Shown: piece after piece, positions 42,031 to 53,129 of the stretch | Numbering within the stretch: the first letter of the stretch is position 1 | How the letters are laid out: each line of letters starts with the position of its first letter | DNA from: Doryteuthis pealeii | Lineage: Eukaryota > Mollusca > Cephalopoda > Myopsida > Loliginidae | Direction of reading: 5' to 3' | Length of the DNA stretch: 64,000 bases | Assembly: GCA_023376005.1 (NCBI GenBank) | Contig: CM042157.1 | Span: 64,681,077 to 64,745,076, forward strand | Notes under the pieces: model-generated | What the model was told of the DNA's origin: nothing | Database searches by the model: none | The model's input: only the letters and a program-made list of their open reading frames with translations | Made by a program: the position numbers and the translations under genes

Positions 42031-42045
42031 AACTTGAAAATAGAT

Positions 42046-42335
42046 CTATTTGAATCCTAACAGGTACTACCACTCCGAGGAAGAGTGGACCTGGGAGTAA
42101 TGGTGATGAAGGAGTACTCTCCAGAATTGGAACTTCATCACTAGATGCAGTTTAACATCATACCCAGGACACTAAGACCCTCAGCCACTGCCTTCTAGCA
42201 CATATATGATAAAAAGGGTTAGGTGTTTGCCATAAGAGCAATAGACTCAGGACAATCATATAAATGCTAGGGCTTGATGTGATCAGTTGATTGTTCGAAG
42301 GAGGCCTTTCCAACCATCCGTCTAGCCCATAATCG
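42046..42335 (+). repeat. Repeat C fragment
   Basis: 'gaatcctaacaggtactaccactccgaggaagagtggacctggg…catataaatgctagggcttgatgtgatcagttgattg'. Ends about 85 bp before an LMAN1 exon. Confidence 0.78.
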
Positions 42336-42419
42336 ATTAAGTAAGTAAAATAAATCAATTTTAACAGTGGTATTGTTAGAGTATTTTAAGAGGAAGAGAA
42401 AGAAGTACTCAAGACTTAC

Positions 42420-42517
42420 CAAGCCATCAGCTCCAACACGACCTCGACCAGTTACTCTGAAGGCCACTTCAATAACCCAGTTGTCATGCGTAACAGAGTT
42501 TTTACTCCAAACCCAAC
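42420..42517 (-). CDS. LMAN1: LMAN1 exon: lectin-domain N-terminal strands
   Basis: Two bases completing Gly, then WVWSKNSVTHDNWVIEVAFR and VTGRGRVGADGL. Acceptor ATTATTTAG, donor TTG|GTAAGT. Matches human SVWTKTKAAFENWEVEVTFRVTGRGRIGADGLAIWY. The Asp of GADGL is a sugar-site residue of L-type lectins. Confidence 0.95.
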
Positions 42518-42939
42518 CTAAATAATAGAAATAAGTTTCAAGTTAAATCACATTAAATAATGAATATAACACAAAATACAGATTATGAACATACACTATC
42601 AACCAAATATGAAGAAAAAGAAAGAAAGGTAACTGCGAAGAAAGAAATGAAGAAAGGTTATTATTGCTTATCTTATATTTTTTCCATGCTTCCAATACAA
42701 CCCAAAAAGTTTCAAAACATCCTCTACATACACACAAACGTTTGGTACCACCCTGAATTGTCTAAGTTCATAATAAAGACTAATTTTGCATATTTGGATA
42801 AATAATTTCACCTATTATGTACATGCAAACCTTTATATAAAATACAAATATGACAATGATCTAAAATACAACTCAAAACTGAGTTCAAATTATCTAAAAT
42901 TCAAAGGAAGATAAGGAGAATACGCAAATGATGACTTCG
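42518..42939. other. Intron sequence, no gene seen
   Basis: AT-rich. An open plus-strand frame at 42560-42805 is A-rich with no homology. Confidence 0.45.
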
Positions 42940-43612
42940 CCCCTCATGGTGGGCGTCCAGTGGCTTCAGTCCTGGATCTTTACAAGTTAATAGCGTTGAT
43001 CCCAGGAGCCCCCCCCCCCCGGCAACACCTGCCCCCTCAATTTAAAGGGGCAAGGCTGACTTTATTGCCCAGTGCCTGAGGCTCCCCCCTTGAGGGGGAA
43101 TGCCGAATGGATCAATTTTTCACCCGCCACCCATGAGCTTCGGTTTGTGGGACCCTAACAGGTACTACCACTCCGGGTCAGAGTGGACCAGGGAGCAATG
43201 GTGATGAAGGGGTGCTCCACATTCCCCAAACCTCCAAAACTGGAACTTAACCATCAGATAGATGGTAACGTCATTCCTAGGACATGTAGACTCTCAGTCA
43301 CTGCCTTCTAGCACCCATATGATAAAAAGGGGTTGGGGCTTGCCATAAGGGCAATAGGGTTGGGAAAATCATATAGGTGCTAGGCCTTGACATGACCAGC
43401 CGATTGATTGGAGGGGGCCTCTCTGACCACCCGTCTAGCCCAAGATAGGGCCAAAGTGGAGCATTGCAAGTCATGAACTGCTCATCCACCTGGGTTCTAT
43501 CCTTAAGCATCACGGGTCGCCACCCACAGCTAACAGGTGGCCCCATTGGGGTAGTCTTACCCCTCTGCAGAGGTGCAGTCGGTGTATTCTAACGCCCCAG
43601 CCAATAGGGCGG
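42940..43612 (+). repeat. Repeat E fragment followed by repeat C
   Basis: 42940-43146 is repeat E ('cgtccagtggcttcag…cggcaacacctgccccctcaatttaaagggg…ccccttgagggggaatgcc'). It switches at 'gtttgtgggaccctaacagg' to a good repeat C copy running to 43612 ('…ggtgcagtcggtgtattctaacgccccagcc'). Confidence 0.82.
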
Positions 43613-44218
43613 TATAAATTTGGTTTAAATGAAGTGATAATTATCTTATATTCATTTTGATTTAAATTATTGCAGAATTGAATACTAACTTAGGAAACTT
43701 GATTTCTTTTTTTTTCTTCTTTTTTTTTTTTTAATAAGTTTAGAGAGAAAAAAAATTAATTTGGTCCCGAACTTTTGGTCGGAAGAAAAAAAAAAATTAT
43801 ACATAATTTTAATCAATACTAAAGTTATAACAACTAGTGTGAGTCAAAAGTTTTGCTCCAGATGCTTTTGCCAAGGTTGTGATGGTGATAAACCACAATG
43901 GACTGTGAGATGCTGGGCTCTCCTGATACTCTCCAAGCGCTACTCACCAGATTTACCTCTATGACTTGGAACTAATTCATATACTAATTTCTCATTGTAC
44001 TAGGGTGAGTCAAAAGTTTTACAATACTTTGGTAACATAATGCACAATTCAGTAAGTTCAGATGCTTTTGCCAAGGTAGTAAATGACGACGAGCGAGTAG
44101 TTAAGGAGCCTGACTGATATGAACTTGATTGGGTTTCATCCCGATCTCTCTCGCTGTAAATGTCTAGCCCACACTATAGAGACATGATACGTCAAAACAC
44201 GGTGTCTGTGGATGACAT

Positions 44219-44252
<34 letters not shown>

Positions 44253-44651
44253 ATATATATATACACACCCTCGAGTGGAAATGGTCCATAACCACGATAC
44301 CTATGGTATTTAAGGCCTTTTTATTAACAAAATAACTTTGCTCTTGTTTACAATAATTAAATATTGAGCTCTCATACGGAACCTGAGCTCTACCACAAAC
44401 TATTGGTAGAGAATAGGACAAGCTAGAATCACCTTGTACCAAGAAACTTGGTACCACACCAAAGTATATATAATAATTATACTCAGTACATATGAATAGA
44501 TATATCTAGCCTCTTTTAATATAAGTAGATAATTTTGAGCTTGCAAGCTGAAAAGTGTGGGTATCCTGGCACTAATTTCAAAGGAAAATAAATTCAGATG
44601 AATGAAATAGTAATGACTTCAGATGTTTCCAGATATGTGGAACGTACTCAC
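43613..44651. other. Intron sequence, no gene seen
   Basis: 'gggtgagtcaaaagttttac' and 'tgtgagtcaaaagttttgctccagatgcttttgccaagg(t)' occur twice (43835-43875, 44003-44075), resembling Mariner-like or DNA-transposon flank remnants but without a preserved TIR pair. (TA)n at 44218-44262. Confidence 0.45.
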
Positions 44652-44705
44652 CTTTTTTGCTTCTAAGGGATGGCGTGATTCGAACATTGTCATCTCCAGC
44701 AATTG
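44652..44705 (-). CDS. LMAN1: LMAN1 exon: lectin-domain start (first exon found)
   Basis: Reads (A)IAGDDNVRITPSLRSKK(G). Donor AAAG|GTGAGT. The acceptor region is TTTCATTTAGAG. Taking the second AG (start 44705) leaves CA to complete an Ala codon and fits human N-AIPSSDQIRVAPSLKSQRG. The first AG (44707) would force a different preceding codon. Tandem AGAG makes either possible. The exon upstream, which must encode the signal peptide and FEYKYSF…GTVPFW segment, was not located. Confidence 0.9.
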
Positions 44706-44984
44706 CTCTAAATGAAACAAAGAAAATGAAGATTATTAAATAGAAAAGAAATTCAACAGGTATGCAATAATTGCTTAAGAAGAAAGTTTTTTCTCATTCT
44801 CCAATGATACCTGCATCAAATAAATAAGTTTTGCTTTGGATTACACTGACTGGGCTTTTAAGCTGGGTTAGTTTGTTATTTGTGGCTAGCCATATAAAAT
44901 TGATTGTATGGGTGACTGTGTGTGAATGAATTACATTGAAAAAGAAAAAAAATGCATTACCATTACCGATACAAAAAAAGGAGG
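44706..44984. other. Upstream intron sequence, no exon seen
   Basis: I looked on the minus strand for the GTVPFW-type motif of LMAN1 exon 1 from here to the window end and did not find it. Confidence 0.5.
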
Positions 44985-45800
44985 GGAAAAAATAGGGCAA
45001 GAAAAAAGAGAAAAAGAAGAGAGAAAAAAGAGGAAAAAGAAGAGAGGGAAAAAGAAGAGGAGAGAAGAGGAAGAAAAAAAAGAGGAAAAAGAAGAGAAAA
45101 AAAGAGAAAAGAAGAGAGAAAAAAAAGAGAGAAAGGAAGAAAAAAAAGAGGAAAAGAAGAAGAAAGAGGAAAAGGAGGAAAAAAAAGAGGAAAAAAAGGG
45201 AAGAAAAAAGAAGAGAAAAAAGAAGAAAAAGAAGGAAGAAAAGAGAAAAGAAAAAGAGAAAGAAGAAAAAAGAAAAGAAGAGAAAAGAGAAAAAGAAGAA
45301 AAGAGGAAAAAAGAGAAAGAAAAAAAAAAAGAAAAGAAGAAAAGAAAAAGAAAAGAAAAAGAAAAGAAAAAAAGAAAAAAAAAAAAGAAGAAAGAAAAAA
45401 AGAGAAAAGAAAAAAAGAGGAGAAAGAAAAAAGAGGAGAAAAAAGAAAAAAAAAGAAGAAGAGGGAAAGAAAAAAAAGAGGAAAAGAAAAAAGAAGAGGA
45501 GAAAAGAAAAAAAGAGAGGAGAAGAAAAAAAAAGAGGAGAAAAAAAAAAGAGAGAAGAAAAAAAAAAAAGGAAAAGAAAAAAAAAAGAGAAGAAAAAAGG
45601 AGAAAGAAAAAAAAAAGAGGAGAAAGAAAAAAAAAGAAGGAGAAAGAAAAAGAGGGAGAAAAAAAAAGAGGAGAAAGAAAAAAAAAGGAGAGAGAAAAAA
45701 AAAAAAAGAGGAGAAAGAAAAAAAAAAGAGGAGAAGAAAAAAAAGAGGAGGAAAGAAAAAAAGAAGAAAGAAAAAAGAGGAGAGAAAGAAAAAAAAACAA
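44985..45800. repeat. Polypurine tract, ~0.8 kb (GAAAA/GAGGAGAAA)
   Basis: Plus strand almost entirely A and G with AGAGGAGAAAGAAAAA words. The 290-315 codon Lys/Glu/Arg or Phe/Ser/Leu frames on either strand are compositional. Confidence 0.95.
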
Positions 45801-46179
45801 TTAAAAAAAAGAGTACTAATAGACTTAGCCAGTATGTTTATATGTAGCCAACTAACTGACCTATTAAGTGAAACATGGAAATTAATAATTTTAACTTAAA
45901 ATTTTTGTAATGGAAACTAGTAGTTTGTAATATAATTCATTATTGACATTAGCCAATGTCAAATTTTATCAATTCAATCCTCTAAGTTCATTAATTAACC
46001 ACCCACCCACCCACCAACAGGTGAGAAAAAGGGAAAAAAGAAATAAAAAGCAGAAAATGATTTGTGCATTGCTTTCTTGTCATGAGAAAATGTCTGTATA
46101 ATTTATTATAAAGTTACAAGTGAATGAGCAAGGAAAATCAAATATCAAAGAAATTCACTATTTAAAAATTATGTTGTAA
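45801..46179. other. Sequence between purine tracts, no gene seen
   Basis: AT-rich, with a (CCCA)n run at 46001-46018. Confidence 0.45.
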
Positions 46180-46990
46180 TAATTAGAGAAAGAAAGAAAA
46201 GAAAGAAAAAAGAAAGAAAGAAAAGAAAGAAAGAAGGAAGGAAGAAAGAAAGGAAGGAAGAAAGGAAGGAAGAAAAAGGGAAGGAAGAAAGGGAAAGAGA
46301 AGGAAGAAAGACAGAAGAGAAGAAGAAAGGAAGGAGAAAAGGAAGGAAAGAAAGAAAGGAAGGAAGAAAGAAAGAAAGGAAAAGAAAGGAAAAGGAAGAG
46401 AAGAAAGAAAGAGAAGGAAGAAAGAAAGAAAGAAAGAAGGAAAAAGGAAGAAAAAGAAAGAAGAAGAAAGAAAGAGAAGAAAGAAAGAAGAAAGAAAGGA
46501 AGAAAAAAGAAAGAAGAAGGAACAAAAGAAAGAAGGAGAAAAGAAGGAAGGAAGAAGGAAGAAAGAAAGAAGGAAGAAAGAAAGAGAAGGAAGGAGAGAA
46601 AGAAAAAGAAGAAGAAAGAAAGGAAGAAGAAAGGAAGAAAAGAAAGGAAGGAAGAAAGAAAGGAAGGAAGAAAGAAAGGAAGGAAGAAAGAAAGGAAGGA
46701 AGAAAGAAAGAAAGAAAAGGAAGGAAAGAAAGAAAGGAAGGGAAGAAGAAAAGAAAGGAAGGAAGAAAGAAAGAAAGAAAAGGAAGAAAGAAAGGAAGAA
46801 AGAAAGAAAGGAAGAAGAAGAAAGGAAGGAAGAAAGAAAGGAAGGAAGAAAGAAAGAAAGGAAGGAAGAAAGAAAGAAAAAAGAAGAAGAGAAAGAAAGA
46901 AAGAAAAAAGAAAGAAAGAAAAGGAAGAAAGGAAGAAAGGAAGAAGAAGAAAGGGAAGAAAGAAGGAAGGAAGAAGAAAGAAAAGAAAAA
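46180..46990. repeat. Polypurine tract (GGAA/GAAA), ~0.8 kb
   Basis: GGAAGGAAGAAAGAAA words. Directly adjoins duplicated segment 1, just as the tract 56501-59145 adjoins segment 2. Confidence 0.95.
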
Positions 46991-47009
46991 GATCTAGCTT
47001 GCTATCCAT

Positions 47010-47510
47010 TACACCACATGAGGTGGGTATAAGAGTAGCTAAATCGCCACTCCTATTTATGAACAACAGCAGGCACTTCGATAAAACTGGCCAATGAGAG
47101 ATGAGGACAGAAAGCATTTAAGATCATTTGCAACTGTCCTCAAATCAATTGTTAGTTGAACTTTCTGCCAGAAGACCTATCATTTGGATTACGAGGAACA
47201 CTACAGACTAGGACATATATTACAGAAGAGACCTACAGACTAGGATTACTAACTCACCACAGACTAGGATATATTTACAGAGAGAATCTACAGTCTAGGA
47301 TAACCAACTGGATTCTGTGAACAACAGAACCCCAACAATGGCAACTAGAATTTTAACAACCAACTAAGCTGCACCTGATGATGAGACTCCAGTTATGGAG
47401 CTCTGGGGATCTATCACTGATAAGATAAGCTTATTCAAATAAATATTTAACCTATGTATTGATTTTGACACAAAAGACTGACCCGCAGTGGTAGTACCTG
47501 TTAGGGTCCA
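47010..47510. repeat. Unassigned sequence in copy 1 with internal direct repeats
   Basis: 'cacagactaggatatatttacagagagaatctacagtctagga' units (47205-47300) are three imperfect copies of 'gactagga(c/t)atatattacagagag'. Also present at 59360-59460. Confidence 0.7.
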
Positions 47511-47740
47511 ATAAGTCATCGGGGTGGTCTAAAGTCAGTATCAGCCAATCAACGAGGTAGTTATCCCTTTTCATAGCGCTAGACCAAGGAGATTGTTTTG
47601 CATGAGGTGGAGCACCACACCTACCATCAGCTCCTTTACCAACAGATCCCTGTGCTACTCATACGCTGAGTTGGCGAGTGCCGGGTATCGAATCAAGAAC
47701 CTTGTTGGTTCTAGCCGAACACTCATCCGACTGAGCTAAC
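47511..47740 (-). repeat. SINE A copy in copy 1
   Basis: Reversed SINE A with several deletions ('tcatccgactgagctaacc'). Confidence 0.85.
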
Positions 47741-47761
47741 CAAGAGAAGAGTCAAATTTTG

Positions 47762-48050
47762 GAGGTGCTCATTGTGTAATGGTTAGTGATGTAGGAAATG
47801 GACACAGTGACACGAGTTCAAATCCTGGAAGAGGCTGGTTGCATTTCATATACCACTAATACTCTAGGGAAAGGTATGCATCAAACTATTCTCCCTCCAG
47901 CTATCAGTAAATAGTGGGGCGGACTTTGGCTCTTTAACCTTGGTACGGCAACTGGGTCTAGAAGGAAACTTTAATTCAAAACATGGTAACTCTGCTTAAG
48001 AAATTGACCTTGTGTCACATCCTACTCTAGTGAGGGGTTTGGTAAATATA
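47762..48050 (+). repeat. SINE B copy in copy 1
   Basis: Full head 'ggtgctcattgtgtaatggttagtgatgtaggaaatgg', box B 'gagttcaaatcctgg', tail 'accttgtgtcacatcctactctag', then AT repeat. Confidence 0.85.
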
Positions 48051-48240
48051 ATATAAATATATAATGTTTTATGAAGAAGAGGATGACTTAACAGAGACGA
48101 CCAAAAAATCAAGTGATTTACAATTTTGGACTGTGACTAAAAGTAGTACACTAAATAAGTCAGAATAATAAATGAATATAAAAGTGCTATATATATATAT
48201 ATGATATATATATATATATTATATAATATATATATATATA

Positions 48241-48478
48241 ATTAGCTCAGTCAGTAAGAACATCAGCTGAGGAATCACAAGGTCCAGGTTCGACGCCGGC
48301 CCTCACCACTCAGCATATGAGTAGCACAGGGATCTGTGTGGTAAAGGAGCTGATGGTAGGTGTGGTGCTCCACTCAGATGCTAAAAATCTCCTTGGTCTA
48401 GCGCTAGTGAAAAGGAGATTAGACTTCCTCGCTGTCTGGCTGATACGCGACATTAGGTCACCCTGACGACTTTACTTA
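48241..48478 (+). repeat. SINE A copy in copy 1
   Basis: Box A 'TTAGCTCAGTCAGT', box B region 'aaggtccaggttcgacgcc', body and tail 'ctgacgactttactt'. Preceded by (TA)n. Confidence 0.85.
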
Positions 48479-48984
48479 TATTATATGTGTGTTGTGGTGT
48501 GTGTGGTGGTTTTCAACTTATACATATTATATATATATATTACACACACACGTCTATATCTCATACCTTTCCTTAAGATAAACAGCACCACACATAATAC
48601 TCTCTCTTTCTCTCTGTCCTGTCAATCATTCTATGTGAACATTCCTTCCTCTTTTTGTTTGTCAAGTGCTGGAGGTATTCTATGTATTCAGGTTGACAGG
48701 GACGCCAACCTACAAGTTAAATATCGTCCATTCAAAGTTTTTTTCCCTTATTCTTTTGCCACTAGCCAGTCTTTTTGTTAAAGAAAAAGTGAAAGAGAGA
48801 GTTAGAGAGAGAGGTAAAGTAAGAGAAAGTTTATTAAATAAAAAAAGATATTTCAAGAATTGAGGGAAAAAATAGAATTTTTCAATCTCATTAATTTCCC
48901 AACCCCAATAAGTCCCTGTTGCAGAAAAGAGGAAACAAGGAAAGAAAAGGAAGAGGAGAGAAAAGAGTAGAGGAAGGAAGAGAA

Positions 48985-49490
48985 AAAAGAAAAGAATAAA
49001 AGGGGAAAAAGGAAAAAAGAAAAAAAGAAAAAGAAAAAGAAAAGAAAAAAAAAGATTAAGAAAAGGAAAAAAACGATTAAGAAAAAGAAAAGAAAAAAGG
49101 AAAAAATGAAAAATGAAAAGAGAAAACGATTAAGGAAAGAAAAAAAGAAAAAAAGAAAAAATGAAAAAAAAACGATTAAAAAAAAAAAAAAAGGAAAGAA
49201 AAGGAAAAATGAAAGAGAAAAAAATGAAAAATGAAGAGAAAAAAATGAAAAAGAAAAAAATGAAAAAATGAAAGAGAAAAAAATGAAAAAATGAAAGAGA
49301 AAAAAAAGGCAAAAAGAATGAAAGAGAAAAAGGCAAAAAGAATGAAAGAGAAAAAGGCAAAGAATGAAAGAGAAAAAGGCAAAAAGAATGAAATGAAAAA
49401 GGCAAAAGAATGAAATGAAAGCAAAAGGAAGAAATGAAAAGAGAAAAAGAAGAAATGAAATGGAAAAAGAAGAAATGAAAAAGAGAAAAA
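48985..49490. repeat. A-rich tract with GAATGAAAGAGAAAAAGGCA units (copy 1)
   Basis: Tandem 'aatgaaagagaaaaaggcaaaaag' of about 23 bp in the second half, AAAAG words in the first. Corresponds to 61140-61660. Confidence 0.93.
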
Positions 49491-50008
49491 AATCACAAAA
49501 ATCCTGATTACAAATGAACCAAACTTATCATTTGACACAGTTTGATTTTTAAAACAAAGACAAAGATTCCATATCCCCAATTAACACAAAACCACAAAAG
49601 TTCAACAAGGTTTAAAAGACATTTTTCTAGACATAAATAGTCTAAGATGATATCTTATTTGCATTAAGTGTGATTATATATTCACAGTCTATGTATCTTT
49701 TGATAAGAGTGTTTAGTTGTAAATACAAATGTCACACCTTTGTACACAAAAATCAATCCAATTGTATATCAATACGTTTTACTGAAGACAATTTGACAAC
49801 TTGAGTCTATTAATCTTTTTTAATAAGTTTATTTTTCTCCTGCTGTTGTGTCAGTGCTGTGTCACAATAAAGTCCATAAATGCTACAGCTGACACTAAAA
49901 TATCAGACTTTTTTATTCTTTCTTGACAATAGTTGACATACTACTTGAAAAAATATATGTTTATTGACATTGCAACACTTTAAAACAGTTATTATATAAT
50001 TCTATAAT

Positions 50009-50497
50009 GGGGCCGGGTTAGCTCTGTCGTAAAGGCGTTCGGCTAGAAACCACAAGGTACCTAGTTCGATACCTGCCCTCGCCAAATCAGCGTATGAGTA
50101 GCACAGGGATCTGTGCGGTAAAGTAAAGAGCTGATGGTAGTTGTGGCGCTCCCCCAGTGCTTAAAAAAATCTCCTTGGTCTAGCGCTAGTGAAAAGGGGA
50201 TAGCTCCCTTGCTGACTGGCTGATACCGACTTTAGGCCGCCCTGACGACTTTACTTTACTTATAATAATTCTTATAGGGCAGGGTTAGCTCTGTCGGTGA
50301 GCATTCGGCTAGAAACCACAAGGTACCTAGTTCGATTACCTGCCCTCGCCAATCAGCGTATGAGTAGCACAGGGATCTGTGCGGTAAGTAGAGCTGATGG
50401 TAATTGTAACGCTTCCAGCTCAGATGCAAAACAATCTCCTTGGTCTAGACTCCCTCGCTATTTGGCGGATACGACTTTTAGGCCGCCGAAACTTTTT
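50009..50497 (+). repeat. Two SINE A copies in tandem (copy 1)
   Basis: 50009-50262 and 50277-50497, both starting 'ggg(c)c(g/a)gggttagctctgtcg'. The second lacks the middle of its body ('ttggtctagactccctcgctatttgg'). Head-to-tail SINE pair. Confidence 0.85.
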
Positions 50498-51017
50498 TTT
50501 TATAATTCTTACACCAAATATTTTAAACATTATTTACCTGAAATTCAAAAAAAAATTACAAAATCAAAATGACAAAGCAAAAAGATATTATTTGCTAGCA
50601 CAATTTCTGTCATAAATCGAGAAACATGTTTGCATGTTATACTTTACTCTATAACCAGCAACGTAAAGATTTTATTAATAAAGAATATTATGTATTGTCA
50701 TGTAGGGGGACAGTAAATATTAATTTGTAGTGGTGTGGAGTTATGGTTTTGACGTGTGGAATGTGTATGTATATATATAAATATATATATAACCTTGGCA
50801 TTAAAAGAAGAATATATTTATGTATGTATGAGTATATATATGTGACTGGGGTAAAATTTAGGAAATTACTTCTATACATATATGTATAAGTCTTCTTTGT
50901 ATTCTTCTATTCTGTTTTGTATTCTACTTTTATTAAATTTTGCTCAGGCAAATAAAGTTACTTGTTATTACTTTCATGTAAATAGTTTTCTTTATAATAT
51001 ATAATATATTATATATA

Positions 51018-51075
51018 TACTAGCAGCGCTACCTGGCATCACCTGGGTAGAGGGGGATTTTTTAAAAAGTTAGCC
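51018..51075 (-). mobile_element. Helitron-type 3' end, third family (copy 1)
   Basis: Minus strand ends with a hairpin CTACCC…GG(T)AG (complement of 'ctacctggcatcacctgggtag'), then GCGCTG and CTAG at the TA run. Same terminus at 63197. The 5' TC end was not recognised. Confidence 0.5.
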
Positions 51076-51836
51076 CTGCAGATCCATTATTACGGAATCG
51101 TGAGTTGATTCTCGTGGGATGCCCCATTTAAATCCCTATGTAAAAAAAAAATTGACCCTTGCATTGATCAAGCTACTCTGAAAGAATGTTAATGTCCTAC
51201 TATCTAAAATATCAAATAAAATAAAAATCCATGCTGTTATCATTTAAATTTTATTTTATTTAATTATCTTCACGAATATAAATCAAAACTATTATTTTTG
51301 CTCAAAAAACCAAGCCCTGGTGATATTTAATGTGTATGTGTGTATATATATATATATAAATATTATATTTATATTTATTTTATTTATTTATTACTTTGTC
51401 GTTAATTGTTTTATTTTCGAAGTTTCCTCCTGACATACACATACACACAAAACTGCCCTTTATTATGTATAGATGAGTGTGCGCGCGCACGTGTGTGTGT
51501 GTGTCGTAAAAAATAATATCAATAATAGTGATTTGGGTAATTTATGAGGAAGTGCGTCCCGGTCTCCCCGCTAAAAAAACGCTACTTGGTGACTATCAAA
51601 ATAACCCCAGCTTGTCGTAATTCTTGTTTATCGTAATTTGTCGTAATTCTTGTTTAGATATGAAGATGGATATATAGTTTTGAATAGACTGGATTAGATA
51701 GATAAATAAAATAATATAGATAGATACGAAACAAATGGAGATAGATATTTTCCGACAAGTAAATGTATTGGGGGAGGGGGGGGGCGTCGCTCCTTTTTTT
51801 GTCGTAATTCTTGTTTATTTAAACTAAAAAAACAAG

Positions 51837-52119
51837 ACAGTAAACAAACATGAATAAAAAAATCTTAGTATTTAAAGTAATATAGATAAATGAACAAATT
51901 GAGATAGATAGATAGATGGATAGTTTTGAATAGACTGAGCTGGGTCGTTATTTAATAGTCACGGGCAGCAACTCTTGAGGCAGGAGACCGGGATGCACTT
52001 CCTCATAAATTACCATGATTTGCTGCAAGCTGGAAAGAATTGTGGTCACTTAGTTGTATAAAACAAACTGAAAAAATGTAATAAAACTTATTCTTTACGT
52101 CAAATAAAGGTAAAAGTAA
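51837..52119. other. Unique sequence after copy 1, no gene seen
   Basis: 'gggatgcacttcctcataaattacc' (51990-52015) is the complement of 'ggtaatttatgaggaagtgcgtcccgg' at 51537-51563, making a roughly 480-bp inverted pair. Confidence 0.5.
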
Positions 52120-52366
52120 GTCGTCGGGGCGTGCGGCTAAAGTCGGTATCACGCAATCAGCGAGGGAGTCTATCCCCTTTTCACTTGCGTAGACCAAGGA
52201 GATTATTTTAGCATTTGAGGTGGAGCGACAACCTACCGTCAGCTCCTTACTTATACCACACAGATCCCTTTGCTACTCATAGCTGAGTTGGCAAGGACCG
52301 CGGTATCGAACTAGGAACCTGTGGTTTCTAGACGAAAACTCTACCAACTGAGCTAACGCCGGCCCA
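52120..52366 (-). repeat. SINE A copy, noisy
   Basis: Reversed, with frequent indels ('cggggcgtgcggctaaagtcggtatcacgcaatcag'), ending in box A complement 'accaactgagctaacgccggccc'. Confidence 0.82.
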
Positions 52367-53037
52367 TTACTAGAGAACCTTTTTATCAGAACCTAACATT
52401 TTTTCTTTCAATAAATTTATTTTACTTCAATTTTTTTTTTTTTTTTTCCCTCATGTACCTAATCTAATTTTAATGTTGTGGCAATTGGAGAGGCCCCCCT
52501 AACCAAAGTGCCCTGGGCCCCACAAGGTCTAAATTGGGTCTGAATAATTCCTATCTTTGAGAAAAATATTTTTTTTAGGCAGTTGTTTCAATTTACAATC
52601 AGATTAATATTGCCATGTAGGAGACAGTAAATAATTTGTAGTAGTGTGGGAGTTATGGCTTCGACGTGTGAAGGTATATATAATATATATATAATATAAT
52701 TATATATATATAAATAACCTTGGCATTATCAATCAGATTAATATTGTCCATGTAGGGGATAGTAAATAATTTGTAGTGTGTGGGGAGGACGTGTGAAGGG
52801 TTATATATATAATATATATATTATTATATATAACCTTGGCATTAAAAAAAGAATATATTTGTGTATATGTATGTATGTGTGAGTATATATGTAGGGACTG
52901 TGGTTAAAAGTTTTAGGAATCTTGAAATGGGAAAGGGTTAATATCCTTTGAAATATTAGAAACGGGAAGACGTGCTGACCAGAAAGAGTTTTTATCTTCA
53001 CATTTTTATTTTCCCATGTGACCCGCGTCTCGAGCAG

Positions 53038-53129
53038 TCACAAATCTATAACAATGATGATAGTGGGCGACATGGTGCAGAGGCGAGAATGGACCGAACG
53101 AGAGCGGGTGTATCCCAAAATCTTGCGCG
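53038..53129 (+). CDS. Candidate exon of an unidentified gene
   Basis: A CpG-rich patch in CpG-poor surroundings. It follows an acceptor-like CAG (53035-53037) and ends at a strong donor CGCG|GTGAGT. It reads HKSITMMIVGDMVQRREWTE then RERVYPKILR. The start could instead be ATG at 53054. The Y-P-(K/R)-(I/L)-L pattern is faintly like reprolysin/ADAMTS propeptides, but that is a guess. The reads here look noisy, so the frame may be unreliable. Confidence 0.25.

Larger units (their letters stand above)
1961..44705 (-). other. LMAN1: LMAN1 (ERGIC-53) gene, 14 coding exons, 5' end missing
   Basis: Span of a spliced gene for the L-type lectin cargo receptor that binds high-mannose glycoproteins in the ER lumen and carries them to the ERGIC. 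Exons in transcript order: 44652-44705, 42420-42517, 38622-38729, 37315-37376, 36504-36603, 34139-34262, 26052-26107, 15944-16027, 12393-12453, 7695-7859, 6958-7055, 5685-5838, 3760-3866, 1961-1997. All have AG acceptors. All internal exons have GT donors except 15944-16027. Phases are compatible and the joined product aligns with LMAN1 from about human residue 72 to the stop. The signal-peptide exon is not found. Introns of 0.64-10 kb are packed with repeats. The lectin fold alone could suggest LMAN2 or LMAN1L, but the stalk, Cys pair and KKFY tail indicate LMAN1. Confidence 0.93.
46991..51836 (+). repeat. Duplicated segment, copy 1 (indel-rich)
   Basis: Matches 59146-64000 along its whole length and in the same orientation, offset 12.15-12.16 kb. 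Differences are mostly one-base insertions or deletions, often not in homopolymers ('cttcgataaaactgg' against 'cttccgataaaaactgg'; 'gtcgtaaaggcg' against 'gtcggtaaagcg'). This copy usually has the worse form of SINE A, so it looks like uncorrected long-read sequence. Confidence 0.9.
50690..52920 (+). repeat. Repeat F, three copies
   Basis: 'tattgtcatgtagggggacagtaaatat…ttgtagtggtgtggagttatggttttgacgtgtg…taaccttggcattaaaagaagaatatattt' at 50690-50830, about 52605-52725 and 52735-52870. The two right-hand copies lie outside the duplicated segment. Confidence 0.7.

Noticed and set aside
44926..47117. Lys/Glu-rich and Phe/Ser-rich frames of 290-320 codons
   Set aside because: Purine tract artefacts, open on both strands.
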